64,000 nt of DNA from Duganella levis (GTDB taxonomy: Bacteria; Pseudomonadota; Gammaproteobacteria; Burkholderiales; Burkholderiaceae_D), in the NCBI RefSeq assembly GCF_009857605.1, contig NZ_WWCT01000015.1, forward strand, positions 1 through 64,000, given 5' to 3'. The position numbers and the translations under genes are program-made. The notes beneath the pieces are model-generated. The model saw only the letters and a list, made by a program, of their open reading frames with translations. It was not told the DNA's origin and made no database searches. Below are positions 43,026 to 53,500 of this stretch, piece by piece. Every line of letters starts with the position of its first letter. Position 1 is the first letter of the stretch.

Positions 43026-44606
43026 ATGTATTTCACCGTCGAAACAGCGCCGCATCACCGCTTGCCGCTGTACAAGACTCTCTTGTGCGTGACTTGCGCG
43101 TTGCTGCTCATCGTCAACGGTTTCAGCCTGTTCCACAATTTGCAAGCATTGCGCGGTGCGCAAGTCCTGCTGAGCCAGACTGCGCGCGTCGCCGACCGCC
43201 TGCAATACCTGAACGTGCTGGTGCTGGATGCCGAGAGCAGCATGCGCAGCTATTTCCTGTCCGACCGCGACGCCTATCTCGGGCCGACCCGTACCGCGTT
43301 GACCGACAGCGAAGCCGAGTTCAAGGAACTGGAAAAGCTGCTGTCCGACAATCCCTCGCAATTGAAGAACCTGACCCAGCTGCACACGCTGGTGCGCCGC
43401 CGCCTGAGCATCATGAGCCAGGCCATCGACGTCTACCGCGATGGCGGCTTGCAGGAAATCGTCAATATCGCCAAGCTCAGCGACGATCGCTCCAGCATGG
43501 ATGAGATCCGCCTGCTGGTGGTGATCATGGAGCAGGAGCAGAACGAAACGCTGAACGTCCGCAGTGCCGCGTTCTACAAGGAATACCAGAAAGCCGTGTG
43601 GCTGGGCGTCAGCATCAATGCGCTGGCGATCCTGGTGCTGGTGATGTTCTACCAGCTGGTGCGGCGCAGCTTTGCGCACCGTGCGGCGGTTGAACACGCG
43701 CTGCAAAGCGCCAACGAAAATCTGGAAACCACGGTCGAGCAGCGTACCGAGCAATTGTCGGTGCTGTCACGCCGCCTGATCAGCATCAGCGAAGAAGAGA
43801 AGATGCACCTGTCGCGCGAATTGCACGACGAGCTGGGCGCCAATCTGACGTCGATCAGCATGGATATTGCCGCCGTCACGCAGCAACTGCGCCATAGCCA
43901 CCCGGAACTGGCCGAGCAACTCAAGCGCGCCCGTGGCACGCTGGTGGAAACGGTGGAGATGAAGCGCCGCATTGTCGAGAATCTGCGGCCGAGTCTGCTG
44001 GATAATCTGGGCTTGTGCGCGGCCATCGAAAGCTATTGCATGGAATTCACGCGGGCCTCGCAAGTGCGCTGCGATTGCAGCGTGGCGGCCGAGATTGAGG
44101 GATTGAGCCGGCATTCCGGCGACTTGTCGATTGCCTTGTTCCGCATCGTGCAGGAGTCGCTGACCAATATCCGCAAGTACGCCAAGGCCAGCCGCGTGAC
44201 GGTCACGCTGAACCGCACCACGGAAGGCTTGATGCTACGGATTATCGATGACGGCATCGGCATCGCGCCGGATACCATCATCAAGCCGATGTCGCATGGT
44301 TTGCTGGGGATGCGCGAACGCGCCTTGCAATTGGGCGGCGTGATGAATATCCGCCGTGGCCGTAACGATACCGGTACCTGTATTGAAGTGGCGATTCCGC
44401 TGCGTCACCGCGAGGGCATGACGCCGCCACCTGAGCCGACGGCGCAGGAGCGCCGCGCCAACATGACGCCGACCATCCTGCCGCCGGCGATCAGCGATGT
44501 GATCAGCAGCGCGCTACATCCAGGCGCAGACGGTCAAACTCCGTCTTCGCAACCTTATAGCACTCACCCGCATACGCCTCCAAGCCTGAGCGATCAAGCA
44601 CAGTGA
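43026..44606 (+). CDS. CHASE3-like sensor histidine kinase (HisKA_3 type)
   Basis: The 526-residue kinase has two membrane helices (about residues 18-38 and 195-215) around a helical periplasmic domain of the CHASE3 kind (RVADRLQYLNVLVLDAESSMRSYFL). A HisKA_3 dimerisation domain follows with ELHDELGANLTSISM (His about 268), then an ATPase domain (LFRIVQESLTNIRKYAKAS, DDGIGI, GLLGMRERA). The last 70 residues are a low-complexity Pro/Thr tail, and the final 104 bases are antisense to the Crp/Fnr gene. It likely phosphorylates the NarL-type regulator upstream. Confidence 0.92.
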   Translation: MYFTVETAPHHRLPLYKTLLCVTCALLLIVNGFSLFHNLQALRGAQVLLSQTARVADRLQYLNVLVLDAESSMRSYFLSDRDAYLGPTRTALTDSEAEFKELEKLLSDNPSQLKNLTQLHTLVRRRLSIMSQAIDVYRDGGLQEIVNIAKLSDDRSSMDEIRLLVVIMEQEQNETLNVRSAAFYKEYQKAVWLGVSINALAILVLVMFYQLVRRSFAHRAAVEHALQSANENLETTVEQRTEQLSVLSRRLISISEEEKMHLSRELHDELGANLTSISMDIAAVTQQLRHSHPELAEQLKRARGTLVETVEMKRRIVENLRPSLLDNLGLCAAIESYCMEFTRASQVRCDCSVAAEIEGLSRHSGDLSIALFRIVQESLTNIRKYAKASRVTVTLNRTTEGLMLRIIDDGIGIAPDTIIKPMSHGLLGMRERALQLGGVMNIRRGRNDTGTCIEVAIPLRHREGMTPPPEPTAQERRANMTPTILPPAISDVISSALHPGADGQTPSSQPYSTHPHTPPSLSDQAQ

Positions 44607-45306
44607 TGTTGCCGCGGCGGTAGGTGATCAGGCCTTCGTCCTGCAACTTGCCGGCGGCGGCGGTGATGCTTTCGCGGCGCACGCCCAGCATGATCGAGAT
44701 CATTTCTTGCGTGACTTTCAGCGAGTTGGATGGCGAACGGTCCAGGCGGTCCAGCAGCCAGCGGCACAGCTTCTGTTCGATCGAGCTGTGACGGCCGCCG
44801 ACGGCGTTTTGCGCCATCTGCGCGAACAGCGCGGTGTTGTAGCGCATCAGCAGCGCCGGCAGCGCACCGCCACGGGCGAATGCGGCGCGCAGGTGTTCGG
44901 CCTTCATGCGGTAGCCATAACCGGCTGCCTGCACTACTGCGCTGCACATGGCGCGCTCACCTTCAAACAGCGATACGCCAACCACGCCTTCGTGGCCGAT
45001 CACGGCGATCTCGGTGGTGGCGCCGTCTTCCATCACGTACAGCAGCGAGACAATCGCCGAGGTCGGGAAGTGCACATACTCCATTGCATTGCCGAACTCG
45101 AACAGTTCTTTGCCAAATGGCAGTTGCACCATTTCCAGATGTTCAAACAAGGATTCCAGCACCTCGCGCGGCAGGGCGGCCAGCAACTCGTTTTGCTGAG
45201 CGCCGGTGTAGGTGACCGCAGGCCGGGACGCAACTTTGATTGCTTTGGCGCCGACCGGTAAAGCGCGGGCGGTCTTGGTGGTTGCGTTGACTTGGGTATT
45301 GTTCAT
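44503..45306 (-). CDS. Crp/Fnr family transcriptional regulator
   Basis: The 267-residue protein has a cyclic-nucleotide-binding-like fold (about residues 45-165) and a C-terminal winged helix-turn-helix (VTQEMISIMLGVRRESITAAAGKLQDEGLI). The cNMP-binding signature RxS is not recognisable, so a different signal is likely. The ATG at 45306 follows GAGGAACTCC; a GTG at 45318 would put the ribosome site inside the gene. The 3' end overlaps the convergent kinase by 104 bases. Confidence 0.93.
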   Translation of the reverse strand: MNNTQVNATTKTARALPVGAKAIKVASRPAVTYTGAQQNELLAALPREVLESLFEHLEMVQLPFGKELFEFGNAMEYVHFPTSAIVSLLYVMEDGATTEIAVIGHEGVVGVSLFEGERAMCSAVVQAAGYGYRMKAEHLRAAFARGGALPALLMRYNTALFAQMAQNAVGGRHSSIEQKLCRWLLDRLDRSPSNSLKVTQEMISIMLGVRRESITAAAGKLQDEGLITYRRGNITVLDRSGLEAYAGECYKVAKTEFDRLRLDVARC

Positions 45307-45474
45307 GGAGTTCCTCACAAAGCTAGTTACGTGTTGGTGTAACTTTATGGGGAATGTGAATTACCGAACATAAGAGCAGGGGACGCACAAATGTAGGCAT
45401 GTGCCATGCACACTTGTAGTCCTGATCCTACATGGTCAGGGATGACCTGTCTTTATCGTGGAGGCAGGGGCATA

Positions 45475-46176
45475 ATGTCACACATCCAAAATAAGCGGCG
45501 CACGAATATGCATGTACTGGTGGTAGAAGACGATGCAGTGTTGGCGGATGGCCTCAGTCGCGTGCTGGGCGGCCACGGCATGGCTGTGGAAGTGGTCGGC
45601 AATGGCACCCAGGCGGATCACCTCCTACAACGCGCCGTCACAGCCGAGGTGGTGGTGCTGGACATCGGCCTGCCCGGTATGGACGGCTTCGAGGTGGTGC
45701 GGCGGCTGCGCGCGCGCGGCAGTGCGGTGCCGGTGCTGCTGCTGACGGCGCGTGACGCCATCGAGGACCGCGTGCGCGGGCTGGAGCAGGGCGCCGACGA
45801 TTACCTGGTCAAGCCCTTCGCCACCGCTGAACTGGTGGCGCGCGTGAAAGCGCTGGCGCGCCGCAATACGCCGAAGCCGGCCGGACTGTCGCTGGGCGAC
45901 CTGTCGCTGGACCTGGCCGCCAAGCGCGCGCGCGTCGGCGATAAGGTGATCGAATTGTCGGTGCGCGAATGGGCGGTGCTGGAATACCTTCTACAGCATG
46001 CCGCGCGCGTGGTCTCCAAGCAGCAGATCATCGACGCCATCCTGCCGTGGGGCGATGATCTGACGCTGAACGCGGTGGAAGTCTACATCTCGCGCCTACG
46101 CTTGAAGATTGCCGATGCCGGCGTGGCGATCCGTACCATCCGCGGCTTCGGCTACGTGCTGGAACTGGCCGCATGA
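45475..46176 (+). CDS. OmpR/PhoB-type response regulator
   Basis: A receiver domain (MHVLVVEDDAVLADGLSRV, phosphoacceptor in VLDIGLPGMDG) is joined to a winged-helix DNA-binding domain (LSVREWAVLEYLLQHAARVVSK...VEVYISRLRLKI). The ATG at 45475 has a strong ribosome site (GGAGGCAGGGGCATA) and gives 233 residues; the in-frame ATG at 45508, right at the receiver start, lacks one and would give 222. Its stop overlaps the kinase start (ATGA), so the two form a coupled pair. Confidence 0.94.
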   Translation: MSHIQNKRRTNMHVLVVEDDAVLADGLSRVLGGHGMAVEVVGNGTQADHLLQRAVTAEVVVLDIGLPGMDGFEVVRRLRARGSAVPVLLLTARDAIEDRVRGLEQGADDYLVKPFATAELVARVKALARRNTPKPAGLSLGDLSLDLAAKRARVGDKVIELSVREWAVLEYLLQHAARVVSKQQIIDAILPWGDDLTLNAVEVYISRLRLKIADAGVAIRTIRGFGYVLELAA

Positions 46177-47162
46177 GCGGCAGCATCCGCCTGCGCCTGC
46201 TGCGCTGGGTGATCCCGCCAGTGCTGCTGATGAATCTGCTGGCCGGCGCGCTGGCCTACATGCTGGCGCCGCCGCCATTGCGCGAAGTGGTGCTGCGCAC
46301 GCTGGTGCTGCTGGAAATCGTGTTTGCGCTGGGCTGCGTCGGGCTGGTGTGGTTCTCGGTCAGCAACGGACTGCGGCCGCTGAGCCGCCTGCGCGCCGAG
46401 CTCAACGCGCGCGAAGGCGACGACCTGGCGCCGATCGCGGCGGTCGAGGTGCCCTACGAGCTGGAGCCGGTGGTGTCGGCCTTCAACGGCCTGCTGGCCA
46501 AAGTGGGCGAGGGCGCGCAGGCGCGGCAGGATTTCCTGGCCAACGTCGCGCACCAGCTGCGCACGCCGCTGGCTGGCCTCAAGACCCAGCTGGAATGGCT
46601 GGGCGCGCGTCACACGGAGCCGGATACCGCCAAGTCGGTCGGCCTGATGCTGTCGGCCACCGAGCGCATGATACGCCAGACCAACCAGCTGCTGGCCCTG
46701 GCCCGCGCCGAGCCGCATCACTTCGAGAAAACCCGGCTGGAGCCGCTGGCGCTGGACGCGCTGGTGGCCGACGCGGTGCAATCCTTCGTCGACCAGGCGC
46801 GGCTGAAAAACATCGACATCGGCTTCGACCTGGCGCCAGTCACCGTAATCGGCGACCGCTTCCTGCTGCGCGACCTGATCGATAACCTGATCGACAACGC
46901 CATCCGCTACACGCCGCCGCACGGCGCGGTGACGGTCAGCGTGCGGCCCAAGCTGCTGATCGTGGAAGACAACGGCCCCGGCATTCCACTGGCGCGGCGC
47001 GAGCAGGTTTTCAATCGCTACGTGCGGCTGGACGACAAGACCCACGGCAGCGGCCTGGGCCTGGCGATCGTGCGCGATATCGCCGTGGTGCACGGCGCGC
47101 GGCTGACCATTTCCGACCCGCCGGGCGGCCAAGGCGCGCTATTTACGGTCAAATTTGCCTGA
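46173..47162 (+). CDS. Sensor histidine kinase with minimal periplasmic loop
   Basis: The 329-residue kinase has two membrane helices (about residues 10-31 and 42-63) separated by only about ten residues, then HAMP-like sequence, a HisKA domain with FLANVAHQLRTPLAGL and an ATPase domain (NLIDNAIRYTPP, EDNGPGIP, GSGLGLAIVRDIAVVHGA). It resembles QseC/TctE-type kinases without their large periplasmic sensor, so it may sense within the membrane or through a partner. It is translationally coupled to the regulator upstream. Confidence 0.93.
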   Translation: MSGSIRLRLLRWVIPPVLLMNLLAGALAYMLAPPPLREVVLRTLVLLEIVFALGCVGLVWFSVSNGLRPLSRLRAELNAREGDDLAPIAAVEVPYELEPVVSAFNGLLAKVGEGAQARQDFLANVAHQLRTPLAGLKTQLEWLGARHTEPDTAKSVGLMLSATERMIRQTNQLLALARAEPHHFEKTRLEPLALDALVADAVQSFVDQARLKNIDIGFDLAPVTVIGDRFLLRDLIDNLIDNAIRYTPPHGAVTVSVRPKLLIVEDNGPGIPLARREQVFNRYVRLDDKTHGSGLGLAIVRDIAVVHGARLTISDPPGGQGALFTVKFA

Positions 47163-47263
47163 CTTTGTGCGCTTGTCAGCGGTTTGTCAGGATTTCCTCA
47201 GGGAAATGCAAGCTGGCCACGTTATACTTTCTCCATAGAACAATTTTCGTCTATGGGGACATC

Positions 47264-47692
47264 ATGAAACGCGCACATGCAGGCTTTACCCTGATCGAAC
47301 TGCTGGTGACCGTTGTCATCATTGGCATTTTATCGGCGGTGGCGATTCCGATGTATGGCGACTATGTCACCCGCAGCCGCCTGACCGAAGCCTTCACCGC
47401 GCTTGGCGCGGCGCAGCCGGCGGCCGAACAGTTCTGGCCTAATAGCCGCACCTATGCCGGCTTCGACGGCGCCACCGGCTTCCCGGCCGCCAGCACCAAC
47501 TTTACCTATGCGTTGAGCAATGCTGGCGCTTCCAGCTACACCCTGACCGCGACAGGCATCGGCAAGATGAACGGCTTCGTCTACACGCTCGACCAGAATG
47601 GCAAGCGCGCCACCACCGGCAGCCCAAGCGGCTGGGGCACCAGCGCCGATTGCTGGGTCGACCGCAAGGGCGGGAAATGTTCGTCCAACTAA
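47264..47692 (+). CDS. pilE: Type IV pilin PilE-like
   Basis: The 142-residue prepilin has a short leader cut before Phe (AHAG/FTLIELLVTVVIIGILSAVAIPMYGDYV), Glu5 of the mature protein, and a C-terminal cysteine pair (CWVDRKGGKC) that would close the D-region loop. It starts at 47264 after ATGGGGACATC. It is the first gene of the minor pilin operon; whether it is a major or minor pilin is not clear. Confidence 0.88.
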   Translation: MKRAHAGFTLIELLVTVVIIGILSAVAIPMYGDYVTRSRLTEAFTALGAAQPAAEQFWPNSRTYAGFDGATGFPAASTNFTYALSNAGASSYTLTATGIGKMNGFVYTLDQNGKRATTGSPSGWGTSADCWVDRKGGKCSSN

Positions 47693-48309
47693 ATCGCCGC
47701 GCAGGAGGCTTTACGCTGATTGAGATGATGACCACCATCGTCATCATGGGCGTTTTGCTGGCGATCGCCATCCCCAATATGAGCGCCTGGCTGGTGGCCA
47801 CGCGGGCCCGCTCGGCCAGCGAGTTCTACATGGAAGGCTTTGCGCTGGCGCGCCGTCAGGCCGTCAGCCACAACAGCGAGAGCCGCATCACGCTGACCGT
47901 CAATCCCGGCACCGGCCAGTTGGACTGGCAGGTCGACATTTGCTTCCCGCGTCCCGGCACGCCGTGCGACGACAACAGCGGTTCCTGGTCCACCACCAAT
48001 GCCGCCGCCGGCAACGACCCGCAAGGCACCGCCGGCTACCGCTCGGTGTTCCGCGCCGCGAGCGCCTTGCCCGGCACCGATGTGCTGGCCCCGAGCATCC
48101 TGCCGGAAGGCGCGACCGCGATTTATTACACGCCGCTGGGCTGGGTCGATCCGACCATTGACGAGCGCCTGACCCAGCTGCGGCTGGACCCGGCCGCGGC
48201 CTATAAGCGTGACGTGCCGGTCAGCGCGCTGGCGGTCTCGCTGGCCGGCATGCCGACTAAATGCGATCCGACCAAGACGGCCGGCGATTCGCGGGCGTGT
48301 CCGCCATGA
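47677..48309 (+). CDS. fimT: FimT/GspH-type minor pilin
   Basis: The 210-residue pseudopilin has a prepilin motif (AGG/FTLIEMMTTIVIMGVLLAIAIPN), then the FimT/GspH helix (RARSASEFYMEGFALARRQAV). It starts within the end of pilE (GGGCGGGAA then ATG) and ends overlapping pilV. In Pseudomonas and Xanthomonas such genes begin the pilV-pilW-pilX-pilY1 cluster; here pilE precedes it. Confidence 0.88.
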   Translation: MFVQLNRRAGGFTLIEMMTTIVIMGVLLAIAIPNMSAWLVATRARSASEFYMEGFALARRQAVSHNSESRITLTVNPGTGQLDWQVDICFPRPGTPCDDNSGSWSTTNAAAGNDPQGTAGYRSVFRAASALPGTDVLAPSILPEGATAIYYTPLGWVDPTIDERLTQLRLDPAAAYKRDVPVSALAVSLAGMPTKCDPTKTAGDSRACPP

Positions 48310-48725
48310 AGCGCCGCCGGCACAGCCGCGTACAGCGCGGCATCGCGCTGCTGGAGGTGATGATCGCACTGGTCATCCTCGGCATCGGCCTGCTGGGCGC
48401 GATCGGCATGCAGGCGCGTGCCTATTCGGTGCTGTCGGACGCCGGCTTGCGCGCCGAGGCCACGCTGGCGTGCGAAAAACTGGTCGGCACCATCAGCACC
48501 GACGCCGCCAATGTAGCCAACTACGCGCTGGCCGAAGGCGCCACGCCCAACAGTACCATCGGCCCGTGGGCGCGCGAAACCGGCGCCGCGATTCCGGGCG
48601 CGGTGATCTCGGTGGTGGTGACGCAGCAGACGCGCCGCAGCCAGGTCGACATCAGCATCCGCTGGACCCGCAAGGCGGGCTCGGCGCAACTGCGCCAGCA
48701 GCTCACCGCTTATATAGGCTCCTGA
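48306..48725 (+). CDS. pilV: Type IV pilus minor pilin PilV
   Basis: The 139-residue prepilin (RG/IALLEVMIALVILGIGLLGAIGMQ) has the PilV type of N-terminal helix with GLLG. The ATG overlaps the fimT stop (ATGA), and pilW follows after one base. PilV is a minor pilin that primes pilus assembly with PilW, PilX and PilY1. Confidence 0.92.
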   Translation: MKRRRHSRVQRGIALLEVMIALVILGIGLLGAIGMQARAYSVLSDAGLRAEATLACEKLVGTISTDAANVANYALAEGATPNSTIGPWARETGAAIPGAVISVVVTQQTRRSQVDISIRWTRKAGSAQLRQQLTAYIGS

Positions 48726-48726
48726 C

Positions 48727-49926
48727 ATGCGCCGCGTGCTTGCTTCCCGCCATGCCGCCGGCTTTTCGCTGGTTGAACTGATGGTCAGTGTCGTGATCGG
48801 CATGCTGGCGATTCTGTTTGCCACGCGGCTGATCATCAGCGGCGAGCAGACCAAGGACGGCGCGGTCGGCGGTTCCGACTCGATGCAGAACGGCATGCTG
48901 GCGCTGTATTCGATCAGCAACGACGCCGCGCAATCCGGCTGGGGTCTCAACGACACGCTGGCGGCCGGCTGCCAGACCAGCTTCAGCGACAGCGGCGGCT
49001 ACGCGCTGGCGCAGATCAGCGTCAACGGCGTCACCCGCACGCCGCTGGCGGCGGCCGTGATCCAGCCTGGCGGCGCCGGGTCGGACGTGATCTCGCTGTA
49101 TGCCGGCAAGTCGGCCGCCGCCGTGGCGTCGCTGCGCATCAATGGCGAGATTGTCGCCGGCGCCAGCGTGCTGCCGACCACCACCCAGGCGCCGTTCGGC
49201 TTTGCCGCCGGCGATGTGCTGCTGGTGGTGCCGGAACCGGCCACGGCCGCCAATCCGGCCTGCTCGATCGTGCAGATGAGCGGCATGCAGGCGGCGCCAG
49301 ACAACGACAAGATCGCCCTCGGTAGCGGCAATAATTTCCGCTTCGGCCCGGCCGCCGGCATTCAAAACGGCTATGCGAAAGGCGGCGGCCGCATCTTCAA
49401 TCTCGGCGCGCCGGGTCGGCTGGCCTTCCATACGTGGTCGGTGGCCGGCGGCACGCTGCTGCTGCGCGCCACCGACCAGTCCGGCGCTAGCGCGCAGGGC
49501 GTGTCGGTGACCGACAACATCGTCGCGATCAAGGCCCAGTATGGGCTGGACACGCGCGTCATGACGATCTACAACCCGCTGCCGGCGCCAAGCGGCAGCG
49601 GCGTGCAGCTGACGCAATGGAGCAACACCATGATGGACGCCGACAGCGACCTGGTCGTTGCCGGGCCGGGCGATTTCCAGCGCGTGGTGGCGTTGCGGCT
49701 GGCGGTAGTGGCGCGCAGCAAGTCGGCGCAACGGCCGGGCAGCGACGGCCAGTGCCATGCCACCGATACCAAGCCGACCCTGTTCAATACGGCGGTGGGC
49801 AGCGCGGCAGCGGTGCCGGTGACCGTCAACGTCGCCGTCACCGGCGATCCGATCGCCTGGCAGTGCTACCGCTACCGGGTATTTGAAACCGTGGTGCCGG
49901 TGCGCAACGCGCAATGGAGGCCATGA
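48727..49926 (+). CDS. pilW: Type IV pilus minor pilin PilW
   Basis: The 399-residue protein has a prepilin N-terminus (AAG/FSLVELMVSVVIGMLAILFATRLI) and a large C-terminal domain of about 330 residues, typical of PilW. Its stop overlaps the pilX start codon. Confidence 0.92.
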   Translation: MRRVLASRHAAGFSLVELMVSVVIGMLAILFATRLIISGEQTKDGAVGGSDSMQNGMLALYSISNDAAQSGWGLNDTLAAGCQTSFSDSGGYALAQISVNGVTRTPLAAAVIQPGGAGSDVISLYAGKSAAAVASLRINGEIVAGASVLPTTTQAPFGFAAGDVLLVVPEPATAANPACSIVQMSGMQAAPDNDKIALGSGNNFRFGPAAGIQNGYAKGGGRIFNLGAPGRLAFHTWSVAGGTLLLRATDQSGASAQGVSVTDNIVAIKAQYGLDTRVMTIYNPLPAPSGSGVQLTQWSNTMMDADSDLVVAGPGDFQRVVALRLAVVARSKSAQRPGSDGQCHATDTKPTLFNTAVGSAAAVPVTVNVAVTGDPIAWQCYRYRVFETVVPVRNAQWRP

Positions 49927-50516
49927 TGGCGCGACTACCCCGCTCCGGCCAGCGCGGCATCGCCTTGCCCATCATCCTGATCATGCTGACGGTGATGCTG
50001 GTCAGCAGCATCTACCTGCTGCGCGCCAGCACCTCGACCACGCTGACGGTGAACAACCTGGCCTATGACGCCGCGCTCAGCAAAGAGGCCGACCTCGGCG
50101 TGCACGCCGCCTTCGAATGGCTGTCGCAGCCGTCCACCAAGGCGCTGCTGGTGGCCGACAGCGCCGCCAACGGCTATGTCGCCACCATGAATCCCATGTG
50201 GACCGTCAGCACGCCGGCGTTCTGGACCGGCTCGGTGACCAAGGATCCGGTCGGTGGCGGCAGCCGCGTCGAATATGTGATTCACCGCATGTGCACCTTT
50301 GCTGGCACCTACAACGCCACCTCGCCGGCCAACAGTTGCATGTTGAGCGCGGCCAAGCAGGGCGTGGCCGCTGCGGTCGCGCTCGGTTCCAGCCTGGGGC
50401 AGAGCTCGGTCGTGTACGACAACCAGCCGCAGCTGCACTACGTAGTTACTGCGCGCATCTTCGGCCCGCGCGGCGGCAACGTAGTGGTGCAGTCGGTCGT
50501 GATGATGGGGCCTTGA
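49926..50516 (+). CDS. pilX: Type IV pilus assembly protein PilX
   Basis: The roughly 196-residue protein has an N-terminal hydrophobic prepilin-like helix (RGIALPIILIMLTVMLVSSIYLLRAS) with a weaker leader site than the other minor pilins, as usual for PilX. Consecutive ATGs at 49923 and 49926 follow GGAGG; the second has the better spacing. An ATG at 49914 would put that site inside the gene. pilY1 follows after 25 bases. Confidence 0.9.
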   Translation: MARLPRSGQRGIALPIILIMLTVMLVSSIYLLRASTSTTLTVNNLAYDAALSKEADLGVHAAFEWLSQPSTKALLVADSAANGYVATMNPMWTVSTPAFWTGSVTKDPVGGGSRVEYVIHRMCTFAGTYNATSPANSCMLSAAKQGVAAAVALGSSLGQSSVVYDNQPQLHYVVTARIFGPRGGNVVVQSVVMMGP

Positions 50517-50541
50517 GGCCGGTTTTTAGAATGGAACGATC

Positions 50542-53500
50542 ATGAGATTCCCGCTGCCTTCACCGGCCCGCCGTATTCTGTTGAGCCTGATGCTGCTGGC
50601 GTCGGCCGCCGCGTTTGCGGCCCAGACCCAGATCGCCCAAGTGCCACTGCTGAACATCACCGGCACCGGCACCGTCAAGCCGAATCTGATGCTGTTGTTC
50701 GACAATTCCGGTTCGATGGACCAGGCTTACACGCCGGACTACGTGGACGACGCCATCTGCCGCGGCGCCGCCACGCTGGCCGCCAGCGCGGTCAGCTGCT
50801 CGCCCGGCCATCCGCCGTACATGACGGCCGACTTCAACAAGCAATACTACAATCCGGCGATTCTGTACGCGGTGCCGGTCAAGGCCGACGGCACCTTCTA
50901 TCCGTCGCAGACCACGTTCACCAAAGTCAGCAACGACGGCTTCAGCGTGCGCTATAGCGTGCTGGGCGGCACACCCAGCAGCAATGCCTCGACGGTCAAC
51001 CTGCTGACCGACTTCCCCGACATCCGCTGGTGCAATCCCAACAACAGCAACGACTGCGGCACCAATACCACCACCTACACCTATCCGGACGCCACCCACA
51101 CCTCGGCCACGCAGATTGCCGGCGGACCGTACTACTACAACATCGGCGTCACCGAATACTGCACCGACGACACCATGACCGTGTGCCGCACCACCTCGGC
51201 GGGGGCGGCCGCGCCGACCAATTATCCGGTGGCGGTCAAGGTGCGCTGGTGCAGCGACAAGGCGCTGACCGTTTGCCAGGCCAAGCAGGTAGGCGCGTTC
51301 AAGTATCCGCGTTATTCGACCTCGGCCGGTTCGGTGGCGGCCTACGCCACCATCGCCATCGGCACCTCGCTCGCTACCGGCGCGCTGGACATCAGCAGCG
51401 TGAGCATCAATGAGGGCGGCACCAGCACCACGCTGACGTCGGGGCCGGTCACGGCTTCCGGCGGGACCACCACCGCCATCAACCGCCAGACGATGGCCAA
51501 TGCGCTGGCGTCCAACATCAACAGCTATGGCGACACCAGAAATCCCGCGACGCTGCGCTATCTGGCCTGCGTGCGCACGCCGCCATCCGGCAGCAACGTG
51601 CCAACCTGCGCCGGGCTTGGCATCACACTGAGCGCCGACAACATTGTCGGCGTGGTGGCGGTCGATTGCAGCAGCACGACCAAGACCGCCGTGAGCTGTC
51701 CGCGCATCTTCGACGCCTCGCGCTCGGGCTATGCGCTGACGGTGATCACGTCGCCACCGGCGGTGGTGCCGTCCACCGCGCTGCTGAGTATCGCCGGCCC
51801 GGCCACCAATACGCTGTTCTTATCGACTACCATCAAGCTGGACAGCACCACACTGGCCAGCAATATCTCGATCCCCGCCAAAGCCAGCGCCACCACGGCG
51901 GCCAGCACGATTGCCAGCGCCATCGGCGTGAATGGCAACGTCCGCGGCTACGTCGGCGGCAATGGCGTGACCGACATCTGCGGCGCCGCCAGCACCAGCA
52001 CGGTCTGTCTGGTGAATGTGGCGGCCACCGGCAATGGCCAGACGCCATCCGCTAGCACCGTCTCCGGCCTGACGTTTTCGGCGACCAAGAGCGCCGGCTT
52101 TCTCGATACCATTCCGATTGTGACGGCGCCGATGTCGGGCGGCTCGACCGGGCCGAGCAGCTTCGTCCGCGTCAACATCGTGACCGGCAACACCTATCCG
52201 AAGGGCAGTGACCGCACCGATTGCGTGGCCCAGTCCGGCGTCTGCACCTACCAGGAGGAAATGACCAACTTCGCCAACTGGTACGTCTACTACAAGACCC
52301 GCTTGCAAATGATGAAGACCTCGGTGGGGCTGGCGTTCGCCGCGCTCAACGCCAATTACAAGGTCGGCTTCGCCAAGCTGTCGGTGGTGGCCACCGGCGG
52401 CGCCATGGACATCATACCGGCCGATTTCACCGGCGCTTCGCGCACCAGCTGGTACACCAAGCTGTACGCCACCACCACCTCCGGTTCGACGCCGACCCGG
52501 CCGGCGCTTGACAATGTCGGCCGCATGTTTGCCAATCAGACGCCGTACCAGTATGCGGCCGGCCAGGAAGTGGTGCAGTTTCCCTGTCAGCAGAACTTTG
52601 TGATCCTGACCACCGACGGCTACTGGAACGGTGGCTCGACCAAGAACTACAACGACGATTATTCGCCGGTGGTCAACAACGACAACGCCGAGAGCACCGC
52701 GCGCTTCTGCAGCTACGCCTCCGGCTGCGTCGATACGCGGGCCCAGAGCGTGCCGTCGCTGGCCGACGTCGCGCTGCACTGGTACAACGGCGGTTCCAGC
52801 GACGACACCATCTCGCTGCGGCCGACGCTGGAACCGAATATGGCCAAGGCCGGCTCGGTGCCGGCGCGTTCCGGCGAAAACACCCACCTGCACATGAACA
52901 CCTACACGCTGGGCCTGGGCGTGGACGGCGTGATGAATTACGACCCCAACTACGACACCACCGCGCGCAAGGTCGGCGGCGACTTCTACAACCTGATCAC
53001 GCGCGTGGCCACCGGCTGCCCGTGGAACAACAACGGCCCGTATGTGTGGCCGAATCCGGATGTGACCAACGGCGGCAATACGGTGCAGGAACGCGTGGAC
53101 GACCTGTGGCACGCGGCCGTCAATGGCCACGGCAAGTATTTCAGCGCCTCGCAGCCGAAGGAAGTGGTGGCCGGCCTCAGCGAAGCGCTGTCGAATATGC
53201 AGATCCGCCTCGGTGCGGCAGCGGCGGCAGCGACCTCGACGCCGAATATTTCGCTGCAGGACAACGACATCTTCTCCGACACCTTCACCACCGTGAAGTG
53301 GTACGGCGAACTGGCTGCCAAAAAAATCAACACCTCGACCGGCGAAGTCGGCAGCGCCGTCACCTGGACCAGTTCCGACACAGTCGGCCGCAATCCCGGC
53401 GCCACCGGTCCGGCGGGACGCATCATCAAGATGCTGGACACCACCAACAACACGTTGAAGGAGGTCACCTACGCGAACATGAGCACGCTGGAAAAAGGCT

